DNA of 64,000 nt from DATAAZ01 sp036259875 (GTDB lineage Bacteria; Actinomycetota; Thermoleophilia; Gaiellales; Gaiellaceae), in contig DATAAZ010000037.1 of NCBI GenBank assembly GCA_036259875.1, forward strand, positions 15,733-79,732, given 5' to 3'. Every line of letters starts with the position of its first letter. The stretch's first letter is position 1. Below are positions 49,919 through 58,410 of this stretch, in pieces. Made by a program: the position numbers and the translations under genes. Below the pieces are notes generated by a model. The model was not told where the DNA came from and ran no database searches. It saw only the letters and a program-made list of their open reading frames with translations.

Positions 49919-50856
49919 GCCGCGATCCCCAGCCCGCGGACGAGCTCGTCGAATTCGGCCGGCGCAAGGCTTCCGCCCGTCGCTCGGTCGTGCCCGTGCG
50001 CGAACTCACCCCGCGCCTCGGGCAGAGCCCCGCGAAGCAACCCGCGGAGGTCGCCGTGGCCGCCCCGGACAGCGAAATTGACGCGGCCGGGAAGGTAGCC
50101 GTCGTTCGCGGCGACGACCACCCGGGGGGCGAGGCGACGGCTCCATGCCGTCGCGACGAGCGGGTGAACCTGGTAGGCGCTTGCGAAGCGGATAAGAGCC
50201 GCGTCCGCCCCGACAACCGGCGCCGTTCTCACCGCTGCCCGGAACGCCGCCTGGGCGGCCGCGCGGACGCGCGCGAGAACCGCGATTCGCGGATCGCGAA
50301 GCGCAGATCCCGGCTCGTCGTGTTCGACGAGCAACGCGAGGGCGTCGGCGACCGGCCCCGCGGGTGCGCGCCGGGCTGCGTTGACGAGCGGCACGAGCGT
50401 CCGGATCGCGGTGCGCGGCGCGGGCGAGCACTCGGGAAGAGCAAACGCGGCGTCGCCGAGATCGGCGAAGGCACCGATCGCGGCGAGCCAGGCGGGAGTC
50501 TCCGGAACGAGCCGCCGGACGAGGACGGCGGTCGAGACCGCAGGCTCCTCCGCGTAGCCGGAGACGACGACCTGGTCGGCCCGGGGCTCGGCCTCAAGGG
50601 CGTGGTGATCGACCACGACGCCGGGGCGTGCGAGTGGCCGGACGCCCCAGTCGAGGACGGCCGCACTGCCCATGGGGAGAGGCGGGTCGTCACCGAACGG
50701 CGTCTGCCCGCGGTCGAGCAGGACGACTTCTGCGACTCCGTGCCTGCGAACCCGAAGCAAAGCGGCACCCGATGCGAGGCCATCGGCGTCCGTGTGCGGG
50801 ACGATCCAGTCGGCGGCGAGCAGGGCGCGCCGCGCCGTCGCGAGCTCGGCGGTCAC
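49915..50856 (-). CDS. DHH family phosphoesterase
   Basis: 313 residues from GTG 50856 (GTGA overlap with carH). DHH elements: HTDADG (motif I), the VVVDHHALE DHH motif near 81-89, and a DHHA1-like C-terminus with FAVRGGHGDLRGLL and GEFAHGHDRATGG. Relatives include RecJ-like, NrnA-like and cyclic-dinucleotide phosphodiesterases. A nuclease or nanoRNase acting with UvsE fits the operon, but this is inference. Confidence 0.85.
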   Translation of the reverse strand: MTAELATARRALLAADWIVPHTDADGLASGAALLRVRRHGVAEVVLLDRGQTPFGDDPPLPMGSAAVLDWGVRPLARPGVVVDHHALEAEPRADQVVVSGYAEEPAVSTAVLVRRLVPETPAWLAAIGAFADLGDAAFALPECSPAPRTAIRTLVPLVNAARRAPAGPVADALALLVEHDEPGSALRDPRIAVLARVRAAAQAAFRAAVRTAPVVGADAALIRFASAYQVHPLVATAWSRRLAPRVVVAANDGYLPGRVNFAVRGGHGDLRGLLRGALPEARGEFAHGHDRATGGSLAPAEFDELVRGLGIAA

Positions 50857-51725
50857 GGAAGCACCTCTCGCGCGACGCGCTCGGCTTCCGAGATCGGGTC
50901 ACCGGCGAGATGGAGCGCACCGACCGCGCGGGCTAGCTCGCCCGTCGCGCCGGCGCCGGCGACGGCGAGGCGCGTCCGCTCGCCGAGCCGACGGAGCTCG
51001 TCGCGGATGGCGCGGAAGCGAGCCCGCACGGTCGCCGTGACGACGACGAGGGTGGGGCGGAGCGCGTCGGCGGTATCCGCGAGCGTGTCGAGTGGCGTAT
51101 CCGGGCCGAGATACGTGACCCGCCAGCCGCGCGCGCGAACGGCGAGCCCGAAGACGACCAGCGCGAGGTCGTGAAGCTCCCCGGGCGCGCACGCGAGAAG
51201 CGCCCGCGGACCGATCCCCTGGCCCCAGCCGCGCGCGAGGCCCGCTAGACGCCCACGCACGACGTTACTCGCGAAGTGCTCCTGGGCGATGCTCGCCGCG
51301 CCCGTCTCCCAGCGATCGCCGAGCTCGTGGAGGTACGGAAGCACGACCTCGGCGAGGACGGTCTCCTCGCCGAAGGCGGCGAGCAGCCGGTCGAGGGCAC
51401 TATTTGCGCGAACGTCGTCGAAGCGGTCGAGAGCATCGCGTAGCTCGCCGGTCGTCGCCTCGAGATCGATGCCGGGTGCCGCCGGAGGCGCCGGCGACGC
51501 GAGCGCCAGCCGTGCTGCTTCGGCGGCCGACAGACCGCTCGCGAGATGCGATCGCATGACGGCGATACGCCGGACGTCCTCGTCCGAGTAAAGCCTGAAG
51601 CCGCCCCGCGAGCGGGCAGGCGAGAGGAGGCCGTAGCGGCTCTCCCAGGCGCGCAGGAGCTCGGGCGGAACGCCGACACGCCGGCTGAGCTCCCCGATCC
51701 GCAAATACCCGGTCGTCGACTCCAC
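50853..51725 (-). CDS. carH: CarH/LitR-like MerR regulator with B12-binding domain
   Basis: 290 residues from GTG 51725. Residues 6-75: MerR-type HTH (LRIGELSRRVGVPPELLRAW, ESRYGLLSPARS). Residues 90-165: B12 cap domain with Trp139-x9-Glu149-His150, the motif that marks the light-sensing CarH group. Residues 170-290: cobalamin-binding Rossmann domain with the lower-ligand His185 in PGELHDLALV and GPDTPLDTLA. CarH binds adenosylcobalamin, represses as a DNA-bound tetramer in the dark, and falls apart in light. Coupled to DHH and uvsE genes. Confidence 0.9.
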   Translation of the reverse strand: MESTTGYLRIGELSRRVGVPPELLRAWESRYGLLSPARSRGGFRLYSDEDVRRIAVMRSHLASGLSAAEAARLALASPAPPAAPGIDLEATTGELRDALDRFDDVRANSALDRLLAAFGEETVLAEVVLPYLHELGDRWETGAASIAQEHFASNVVRGRLAGLARGWGQGIGPRALLACAPGELHDLALVVFGLAVRARGWRVTYLGPDTPLDTLADTADALRPTLVVVTATVRARFRAIRDELRRLGERTRLAVAGAGATGELARAVGALHLAGDPISEAERVAREVLP

Positions 51726-51731
51726 GCCTGC

Positions 51732-51759
51732 ATTCTACAGTGTTCGCACATACCTTCAA
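51732..51759 (-). promoter_or_regulatory. Promoter of carH operon
   Basis: Minus strand TTGAAG (51759-51754), 16 bases, TAGAAT (51737-51732). Start of transcription would be at about the GTG 51725, so leaderless. It lies within the direct repeats, which implies autorepression. Confidence 0.6.
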
Positions 51760-51766
51760 CGATCTC

Positions 51767-51795
51767 TTGACAATGCGCCCTGACCGCGGTAGCCT
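51767..51795 (+). promoter_or_regulatory. Promoter of the DUF378 gene
   Basis: TTGACA (51767-51772), 17 bases, TAGCCT (51790-51795). The perfect -35 lies in repeat unit 4, so a bound CarH tetramer would block it. Confidence 0.75.
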
Positions 51796-51832
51796 GGGCG
51801 TACCTTCTACAAACTCTCGACAAGGAGGAGGC

Positions 51833-52072
51833 ATGAAGAAGCTCGACATCGCAGCCGCCGCGCTCGTCATCGTCGGCGGTCTCAACTGGGGGCTCGTCTC
51901 CGTCGCCGAGCTCGACCTCGTGGCCACGCTCGTCGGCCTGGAGTTCGGCGAGACCAACGTCGCGAGCCGGATCGTCTACGGGCTCGTCGGCTTGGCAGCC
52001 GTCTACCAGGTCCTTCAGCAGGGCGGCATCCGCCGCCGCTGGAGCGCAGACCCGCGCGTCTCGACCGCCTGA
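51833..52072 (+). CDS. DUF378 small membrane protein
   Basis: 79 residues from ATG 51833 with a very strong ribosome site (AAGGAGGAGG). DUF378 hallmarks: KLDIAAAALVIVGGLNWGLV in helix 1 and SRIVYGLVGLAAVYQVL in helix 2. Two membrane spans; function unknown family-wide. Control by the divergent CarH-like regulator is predicted by the operator layout. The strong promoter and ribosome site suggest high expression when derepressed. Confidence 0.88.
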   Translation: MKKLDIAAAALVIVGGLNWGLVSVAELDLVATLVGLEFGETNVASRIVYGLVGLAAVYQVLQQGGIRRRWSADPRVSTA

Positions 52073-52088
52073 GTGCCGTTCGGACGGG

Positions 52089-52120
52089 GAGCCGGCCGGC
52101 CTTGCGGCGCCGGCCGGCTC
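52089..52120 (+). terminator. Terminator hairpin after the DUF378 gene
   Basis: GAGCCGGCCGGC pairs perfectly (12 bp) with GCCGGCCGGCTC around an 8-base loop, 16 bases after the stop. No T-tract. Confidence 0.5.
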
Positions 52121-52229
52121 GCCGGCATGAATCGAGCGGGTCGCGCGAGCCGACCCGTTCGAAGGCCGCGGCCCGCGCCGCGCTCATGACGGCGTAGCGC
52201 GGCGAGCGCGCGGCTATCCTCGGCGCCCG

Positions 52230-53075
52230 GTGGCGGCAATCGAGGTCAGCGGCCTGCAAAAGGCGTACGGCCGGCGGGAGGTTCTACACGGTCTCGACAT
52301 GACGGTCCCCGCAGGCGAGGTCTTCGCGCTACTCGGCCCGAACGGCGTGGGCAAGACGACGACCGTCGAGATCCTCGAGGGGTACCGGAAACGCGACGCA
52401 GGCGATGTTCGCGTGCTCGGGGAAGATCCCGCTCGCGCGGGCGCCGCCTTCCGTGCCCGGGTCGGAATCGTGCTCCAGTCGTCGGCGGTCTACCCGCTCT
52501 TGACCGTCCGAGAGCTCGTCGAGCTCTTCGCCGGGTATTACCCGGCCGCGCTCAATCCGCTCGACGTGATCCAGCTCGTCGGCCTAGAGGACAAGCGTGA
52601 CGCGCGCGTCAGGACGCTCTCCGGCGGTCAGCTGCGACGGCTCGATCTCGCGCTCGCCCTCGTCGGAAACCCCGAGCTCGTCTTCCTGGACGAGCCGACG
52701 ACCGGCTTCGACCCCGCGGCCCGCCGACAGGCGTGGGAGACGATCCGCAGTCTCCGCGGGCTCGGAAAGACGATCCTCCTTACGACGCACTACATCGAAG
52801 AGGCGCAAGCGCTCGCCGACCGCGTGGCGATCCTGCGCGACGGGCGCATCGTCGCCACCGGGTCTCCGCGCGAGCTGCTCGCCGGGCAGGGCGCCGTCGA
52901 GATCCGGTTTCGCCGGAACGGCGAGGTGATCACCGTGGAGACCGACGAGCCGACCCGCGTGCTCCACGAGCTGACCGCCGACGCGCTCGCGGCCGGCGTC
53001 GAGCTCGAGGAGCTCGAGGTCCACCGCCGGTCACTCGAGGACGTCTACCTGGACGTGACGAGGTCGGAGCCGTGA
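52230..53075 (+). CDS. ABC transporter ATP-binding protein (drug-export type)
   Basis: 281 residues from GTG 52230. Walker A GPNGVGKTTT, Q-loop VLQSSAVYPLLT, signature LSGGQLRRLDLAL, Walker B LVFLDEPTTGFDP and H-loop TTHYIEEA. A C-terminal 60-residue tail follows, as in DrrA/CcmA-type exporters. It is coupled (GTGA) to one permease gene; the exporter is probably a dimer of each. Confidence 0.93.
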   Translation: MAAIEVSGLQKAYGRREVLHGLDMTVPAGEVFALLGPNGVGKTTTVEILEGYRKRDAGDVRVLGEDPARAGAAFRARVGIVLQSSAVYPLLTVRELVELFAGYYPAALNPLDVIQLVGLEDKRDARVRTLSGGQLRRLDLALALVGNPELVFLDEPTTGFDPAARRQAWETIRSLRGLGKTILLTTHYIEEAQALADRVAILRDGRIVATGSPRELLAGQGAVEIRFRRNGEVITVETDEPTRVLHELTADALAAGVELEELEVHRRSLEDVYLDVTRSEP

Positions 53076-53824
53076 TTCGACTGTTCATCCGCGAGCTGCG
53101 CACGGACCAGCGCCTCTTCTGGCGAAGCCGCGAGGCGGCCTTCTTCACCTTCCTGCTCCCGATCATCCTGCTCGTCCTGCTCGGGTCTGTCTACGGAGAC
53201 GAGGACGACATCGAGGGAATCCGTGCGGGCACGTACCTGCTCGCCGGTCTCCTCGGGTACGGGGTCGTCTCGACGGCGTTCGCAAGCCTCGCGATCAGCC
53301 TGGTGATTCGCCGCGAGTCGGGCGTCCTGAAGCGCATCCGCGGGACTCCGCTCCCGACGACGGTCTACCTCGCCGCGCTCCTCGCCTCGACGCTCGTGAT
53401 CGTCGCGCTCGAGGCGGCCGCCCAGCTCGCCGTCGGCCGACTCGTCCTCGATGCCGGGTGGCCGACGGAGCCCGGCGCGCTCGCGCTCGCGCTCGTCCTT
53501 GGATCGCTCTCGTTCGCCGCGCTCGGGCTCGCGCTGACCGGGGCGATCAGGAGTGCCGAGGGCTCCTCCGCCGTCGTGAACGCCGTCTACCTCCCGGCGA
53601 CCTTTATCTGCGGCGTGTTCTTCTCCGTCGACTCGCTGCCTCGGCTCCTCGAGGCGCTCGCCGGGCTGCTGCCGCTCACGTACCTCCTCGAGCTGATCCG
53701 AGACGCCTTCACGGCCGGGCGGCTGGAAGCTTCGTCCGAGGCGCTCGCCGTCCTCGCCGGGTGGGGCGCGCTCGGCGCGCTCCTCGCGCTTCGAACGTTT
53801 CGCTGGGAGCCCCGGGAGGCGTGA
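53072..53824 (+). CDS. ABC-2 type transporter permease
   Basis: 250 residues from GTG 53072. Six membrane spans with the ABC-2 pattern (FLLPIILLVLLGSVYGD, RRESGVLKRIRGTPLP, YLPATFICGVFFSVDSLP). Works with the upstream ATPase as an exporter of lipid, polysaccharide or drug substrate. Confidence 0.9.
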   Translation: MIRLFIRELRTDQRLFWRSREAAFFTFLLPIILLVLLGSVYGDEDDIEGIRAGTYLLAGLLGYGVVSTAFASLAISLVIRRESGVLKRIRGTPLPTTVYLAALLASTLVIVALEAAAQLAVGRLVLDAGWPTEPGALALALVLGSLSFAALGLALTGAIRSAEGSSAVVNAVYLPATFICGVFFSVDSLPRLLEALAGLLPLTYLLELIRDAFTAGRLEASSEALAVLAGWGALGALLALRTFRWEPREA

Positions 53825-53845
53825 CGGGGTCTTCGGGACGAAACC

Positions 53846-54856
53846 CTAGAAGACGTGGCGGTACATCGAGCAGCCGGTGCAAACGTCCGGCGGCTCGTCG
53901 GTCAGGAGCTTCGCTCGGAAGTCGCGATACTCGTCGCTCGACCAGACGGCGGCGAAGCCCTCGGCGCGCGCGTCGCCGAGGACGGCCCGATCGGCCCCCA
54001 TCACCGCACAGCAGGGCTGCACCTTCGCGTCATGCGTCACGTACGCGGAGCGAAACGGCCAGTCGCACCCGGGCGCGCCCGGCCGCCGCCGCGCGGTCGA
54101 CTCGTCGAGGCGCGGGAGCCGAAGGTTGACGCCGAGCTCGTCAGCGGTTGCGCGCGCGTCGGCGAAGATCCGCTCCGCCTCCTCGTTCGGCCCCGCCCAG
54201 AGCGCCTCCGCTTGCGCGTAATCCCGGATCTCGCGGTAGTCGCCTGCGGGGTCCGTGTCGCTGAACGAATGCGAGAGGTTCTGTACCCAGACCGTCGGCA
54301 CACCGACCTCGGCCGCGAAGTGAACGACGCGCGGCAACTCGCGCACGTTCCGCCGCATCGCCACGAACACGAGCTCGAGATCGGGTTTGTCGGCGCGGCG
54401 CTCGCGCATCACGTCGACGAGCGCGACGATGTTCTGGCGAACGAGCTCGAAGCTCGAGCGGCCGCGGATGTCCTCGTACGTCGGCGCGGTCGCCCCGTCG
54501 AGCGAGACGTGCAGCCACGAGACGCCAAGCTCGACGAGGCGCTCCGAGCGATCTCGCGTGAGGAGCGTCCCGTTCGTGTTGAACCCCATCTCGATCCCGC
54601 GCTCTGCGAGGTGCTCGAGCATCGGGAAGAAGTCGGGGGCGAGGAGCGGCTCGCCGAGCCCCTGCATCGTCACGCGGCGCAGCGTCGGCAGCTCGTCGAC
54701 GAGTCGCTTGAAGGTGGCGAGGTCCATCGCGCCGCTCGTCTTGCCGAGCGCCGGCCGATAGCTGACGAGGCACATGCGGCACCGCAGGTTGCAGGCGCCC
54801 GTCACCTCGACCTGGAGCTCGCGCGGCAGCGGTGGACGCGTCAGGTCTACGGCCAC
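53846..54856 (-). CDS. Radical SAM protein with SPASM-like C-terminus
   Basis: 336 residues from GTG 54856. Cys22-x3-Cys26-x2-Cys29 (EVTGACNLRCRMCLVS) binds the [4Fe-4S] cluster; GLGEPLLAP and FNTNGTLLT follow. The C-terminal Cys set (PGCDW, QPCCAVMG, DVCTGCSMY) suggests one auxiliary cluster. Such enzymes modify peptides or act on small molecules; no precursor peptide gene is adjacent. It overlaps the upstream SDR gene by 10 bases. Confidence 0.9.
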   Translation of the reverse strand: MAVDLTRPPLPRELQVEVTGACNLRCRMCLVSYRPALGKTSGAMDLATFKRLVDELPTLRRVTMQGLGEPLLAPDFFPMLEHLAERGIEMGFNTNGTLLTRDRSERLVELGVSWLHVSLDGATAPTYEDIRGRSSFELVRQNIVALVDVMRERRADKPDLELVFVAMRRNVRELPRVVHFAAEVGVPTVWVQNLSHSFSDTDPAGDYREIRDYAQAEALWAGPNEEAERIFADARATADELGVNLRLPRLDESTARRRPGAPGCDWPFRSAYVTHDAKVQPCCAVMGADRAVLGDARAEGFAAVWSSDEYRDFRAKLLTDEPPDVCTGCSMYRHVF

Positions 54857-55539
54857 GATGTCTCGGTCGACGGTGCGACGACGAGCTCGCGCACCTCGCA
54901 CCCGACCGGCTGACGAAGGGCGAAGAGCACGGCCTCGGCCACGTCCTCCGGCCGGTTGAGCTTCGCGTCGGGGCCCGGCTTGTACTGCTCCGGCCGCCCG
55001 TCGAAAAAGGCAGTCTGCATCCCGCCCGGGACGAGCAGCGTCACACCGATCCGCCCGGCAGTCTCAGCCGCGAGCGCGCGCGTGAAGCCCACGACCGCGA
55101 ACTTACTCGCGCAGTAGGCCGTCGCATCCGAGAGCGCGCGCAGGCCGAGCGTCGACGCGACGGTAACGATCTTGCCGCGCACGGCGTCGAGGTGGGGAAG
55201 CGCCGCGCGGACGACGGCGGCCGTCCCGAGAAGGTTGACCGCGATGACGCGCTCCCAGTCCTCCGCCGGCACGTCGACAAGCTTGCCGCACGAGTCTGTG
55301 CCCGCCGCCGCGACGACCGCGTCGAGGCGGTCGCGTCGCTCGGCGACGCGCCGGACCGCTTTCTCGGCCGCGCGCCCGTCGGCGAGGTCGACGAGCTCGT
55401 GGTCGACGGTGAAGGACGGTCTCACCCGGTCGAGGACGACGGCATCGCCCCCTACCCGCCCGATCGCCTTCGCGACCGCGGCTCCGAGACCGGAGGCGCC
55501 CCCCGTGACGAGGACGGTCCCGAGCTCAGGGGAGGCCAC
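54847..55539 (-). CDS. Short-chain dehydrogenase/reductase
   Basis: 230 residues from GTG 55539, starting inside the end of the glycosyltransferase-SIS gene. TGGASGLGAAVAK nucleotide motif, VVAAAGTDSCG in place of NAG, Ser in VTVASTLG and Tyr-x-x-x-Lys in TAYCASKFAV. Unknown substrate; probably oxidoreduction of a sugar or polyketide-like compound. Confidence 0.88.
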   Translation of the reverse strand: MASPELGTVLVTGGASGLGAAVAKAIGRVGGDAVVLDRVRPSFTVDHELVDLADGRAAEKAVRRVAERRDRLDAVVAAAGTDSCGKLVDVPAEDWERVIAVNLLGTAAVVRAALPHLDAVRGKIVTVASTLGLRALSDATAYCASKFAVVGFTRALAAETAGRIGVTLLVPGGMQTAFFDGRPEQYKPGPDAKLNRPEDVAEAVLFALRQPVGCEVRELVVAPSTETSWP

Positions 55540-57385
55540 GCTTGAGAACCTCGTCGAGGCGCTCGGCGCTCGCCGCCGAGACGCGCACTTCCGCGTCCAC
55601 CGCCGCGCAGAGCAGGTGAATCGCGCTCAGATGGGCCTCCTGCACGACAGCGGTCGCGGCCGCATCGACCGAGATCGCGTCGTCGGCGAGGTCGGTGACG
55701 GGGTTCGGCCCCGGCCCGGTCAGCGCCCAGACGGTCAAGCCGCCCTCGATCGCCGCCTCCACCGCCGCCACGATGTTCGGGCTGCGCCCCGATGTCGTCA
55801 GGACGAGAAGGACGTCGCCGGGCCGGCCGTGGGCGCGCACCTGGCGCGCGAACGACTCGGCTGCGCCGTAGTCGTTCGCGATCGCCGTCAAGCTCGCGCT
55901 GTCGGTGTGAAGCGGGATCGCGCTGAACGGCGCGCGCTCGTCGCAGTAGCGGCCCACGAGCTCGCCCGTCAGGTGCTGCGCCTGCGCGGCGCTCCCGCCG
56001 TTTCCGCCGACGAGCAGCCGCCCGCCTCCGGACAGGACGCGCGCGAGGCGCCGGCCCCAGCCGCCGATCCTGTCCACCTCGCTGGCGAGGCTTTCCAGGG
56101 CGTCGACCGTCGCCTGCAGGTGGGTGCGGCCTGCGGACACGTCCGCCTCGTCGAGCTCGAGCGATCCGCCGCCGGCCGTAACGGCGCCCGGCGCCGCGCG
56201 ACTTCGCAGGACGGTCGCGTACGTCTCGAGCGTCGCGTCCGCGACGGTCTCCCAGCCGTACCGCGACCGGGCGCGCTCGGCGCCGGCGCTCCCCATGCGG
56301 GCGCGGAGCTCCGGCTCGGCGAGGAGCGTCCGGAGTGCCTCGCTGAGCCGCTCGGGGCTGCGCGGAGGGACGTGGATCCCGGTCATCCCGTCGACCACGG
56401 TGTCGAGGTGGCCGCCGACCGCGGAGGCGACGACGGGCACGCCACACGCCATCGCCTCGAGCGGGACGATCCCGAACGGCTCGTACCAGGGAACGCAGAC
56501 GACCGCGTCGGCGGAGCGGAAGAGCATCGGCAGGTCGGCGCGGTCGACGCGGCCGCGGAAGTCGACGCGGTCGTACACGCCCCGCTCGGCCGCGAGCGCG
56601 GCGAGACGGCGCGCCTCCGCATCGCCGGCGAGCTCCGACCGCTCGGGTCCGCCCGCGACGACGAGCTCCGTCTCCGGAAGGCCGGCGAGCGCCGAGATCA
56701 CGTTGCCAACGCCCTTTCGCTGGACGAGGCGGCTGACAACGAGGAGGCGGCGGCCTCGGCCCAACCGTCGCTCAGCCGGACCGTCAGGCGTGAAGACGGA
56801 CAGGTCGACGCCGCACGGGACGACCCGGACACGCCGGAGGTCGGCGCCCATCCGGAGAAGCTCGAAGACCTCCTCGCTGGACGTCGCGACAATGCCGTCC
56901 ACCCGGCGAGCGATCACCTCCTCGGCCGCGATGCGTCCGGGCGGGCTCGTGTCGAACGCGCCCTGGTGGCGGCGCTTCACGACGCCGAGCGCGTGGAACG
57001 TTTGGACGACCGGAATCCCGAGCGGGCGCGCCGCCTCGAGCGACGCTTGGGCCGACATCCAGAAATGGGCGTGCACGAGGTCGGGCGGCGCGACCGCCCA
57101 TGCGCGCGCGAGCGCGCACGCGAACTCGTCCATGTACGGGAGGAGATCGTCCTTCGGGATGGGCCGAGCCGGCCCCGCGTCGACGTGGACGACCGTCACC
57201 CCGGCCGCGAACTCGACTCGCTCGGGAAGCGCTGCGTCGTCCCGGCGCGTGAAGACGGTGAGCTCCGCGCCGCGCCGCCCGAGCTCCTTCGAGAGCGAGG
57301 CGACGTGGACGTTCTGGCCCCCCGCGTCGACGCCGCCCAGGACGGCGAGCGGGCTCGCATGCTCGGAAACCATTGCGACCCTCAC
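55526..57385 (-). CDS. Fusion: GT4 glycosyltransferase + GmhA-like SIS isomerase
   Basis: 619 residues from GTG 57385 with no stop between the halves. Residues 1-405: GT4 (GGVDAGGQNVHVASLSKELG, LVVSRLVQRKGV, EPFGIVPLEAMACGVPVVAS), similar to sucrose-synthase-like and MshA-like enzymes. Residues about 425-619: GmhA-type SIS domain (GGRLLVGGNGGSAAQAQH, ELVGRY, TTSGRSPNIVAAV). GmhA turns sedoheptulose 7-phosphate into D-glycero-D-manno-heptose 7-phosphate. Activity of the fused domain is inferred. Confidence 0.9.
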   Translation of the reverse strand: MRVAMVSEHASPLAVLGGVDAGGQNVHVASLSKELGRRGAELTVFTRRDDAALPERVEFAAGVTVVHVDAGPARPIPKDDLLPYMDEFACALARAWAVAPPDLVHAHFWMSAQASLEAARPLGIPVVQTFHALGVVKRRHQGAFDTSPPGRIAAEEVIARRVDGIVATSSEEVFELLRMGADLRRVRVVPCGVDLSVFTPDGPAERRLGRGRRLLVVSRLVQRKGVGNVISALAGLPETELVVAGGPERSELAGDAEARRLAALAAERGVYDRVDFRGRVDRADLPMLFRSADAVVCVPWYEPFGIVPLEAMACGVPVVASAVGGHLDTVVDGMTGIHVPPRSPERLSEALRTLLAEPELRARMGSAGAERARSRYGWETVADATLETYATVLRSRAAPGAVTAGGGSLELDEADVSAGRTHLQATVDALESLASEVDRIGGWGRRLARVLSGGGRLLVGGNGGSAAQAQHLTGELVGRYCDERAPFSAIPLHTDSASLTAIANDYGAAESFARQVRAHGRPGDVLLVLTTSGRSPNIVAAVEAAIEGGLTVWALTGPGPNPVTDLADDAISVDAAATAVVQEAHLSAIHLLCAAVDAEVRVSAASAERLDEVLKRGLP

Positions 57386-58410
57386 GGCACGGCCTCCGCG
57401 AGCGCCGGAGCCTCGAGGCGTGCCAGCGCCGCGACGACGGCGTCGACCGAGACGCCGGTGAGGCACGGGTGCCCCTCGAACGGGCAGACCGTCACGCGCG
57501 TCCCCGCGCACGGCGCCTCCTGGTCGCCGAGCAGGGCGCGGGGCACGCCCCACGGACGCCAGCGAACGGCCGGGACGGTCGGCGCAAAGAGCGAGATCAC
57601 CGGAGTTCCGACCGCCGCAGCGAGGTGCGCGGGCCCGGTGTTCCCGACGACGACCGCCTCGGCGGACGCGAGCACGTCCGCGAGCTCAGCGAACGTCGTC
57701 TCGCCGCCGAGGTCGACGACGGTCTCGCGCCGGCGGCCGGCGACGCGACGCGTGAGGTCGCGTTCCGCCGGCGACCCCGTCACCACGACGGTCCGCCCCT
57801 CGTCGGCAAGCGCGTCGACGAGCGCCGCGTGGCGCTCGACCGGCCACGCGCGTGCGGGCACGGACGTTCCCGGGTGGACGACGACGTACGGGCCGTCCAC
57901 GGGGGGAGCTTCGCCCGGCCGGTCGACCGCGAGCGCGCCGTCGTCGTGCGACGGGAGCTCGTACCCCGCGGCGGCGGCAAGCGAGAGGGCCCGCTCGACC
58001 TCGTGGACGTCGCCGGGGTCGCGGTGGCGGATGTCGAGGAGCGAGCCCGGGTAGTCCTCGCTGATCGCAGCGATGCGCTGGACGCCTGCGAGACGAAGGA
58101 CGAGCGCCGTCGGAAGCGGGCTTTGGTGGAACGACGTGAACACGATCGCCTCGTCGATCGCGAGCGCCGCGAGCTCGTCCGCAAGCCCGATCGTCGCCGC
58201 GCGGTCGACGGGATCCGGATCCGGGTCGATCCACGGCGCGGTGCGCTCCACGATCGCGTCCACGCCCGGGAGGAGCGCGGCGGCGGCTCGCCCGCGGCGC
58301 CCGCACAGGAGCGTCACGCGCTCGGCGCGCGCGGCGACGGCGCGGACTGCCGGCCCCGCGAGCAGGACGTCGCCCGCGCTGTCGAGCCGCGCGACGAGGA
58401 CGTGGCTCAT
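57382..58410 (-). CDS. GT9 family glycosyltransferase (heptosyltransferase-like)
   Basis: 342 residues from ATG 58410. GT9 pattern: VLVARLDSAGDVLLAGPAVR at the N-terminus, YVVVHPGTSVPARAWP and VVGNTGPAHLAAAVGTPV. GT9 enzymes transfer heptose from ADP-heptose, mainly in LPS core. Between two heptose-enzyme fusions (4-base overlaps on both sides), a heptose donor is likely even in a bacterium without LPS. Confidence 0.9.
   Translation of the reverse strand: MSHVLVARLDSAGDVLLAGPAVRAVAARAERVTLLCGRRGRAAAALLPGVDAIVERTAPWIDPDPDPVDRAATIGLADELAALAIDEAIVFTSFHQSPLPTALVLRLAGVQRIAAISEDYPGSLLDIRHRDPGDVHEVERALSLAAAAGYELPSHDDGALAVDRPGEAPPVDGPYVVVHPGTSVPARAWPVERHAALVDALADEGRTVVVTGSPAERDLTRRVAGRRRETVVDLGGETTFAELADVLASAEAVVVGNTGPAHLAAAVGTPVISLFAPTVPAVRWRPWGVPRALLGDQEAPCAGTRVTVCPFEGHPCLTGVSVDAVVAALARLEAPALAEAVP

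Larger units (their letters stand above)
51729..51822. promoter_or_regulatory. Six 11-bp direct repeats: candidate CarH operators
   Basis: Units start at 51729, 51740, 51751, 51762 (four in tandem) and 51801, 51812 (two more). Consensus is nnCnTTCnACA: A at position 9 and C at position 10 in all six, A at 11 in five. The 22-base pairs at 51751 and 51801 agree at 18 of 22 bases. Crystallised CarH contacts 11-bp direct repeats, which matches this phase. The units overlap the -35 of the DUF378 promoter and the whole carH promoter. Confidence 0.65.

Noticed and set aside
55526..57385. Two separate genes (GT4 and SIS)
   Set aside because: No stop or convincing internal start between the domains; one continuous frame covers both.
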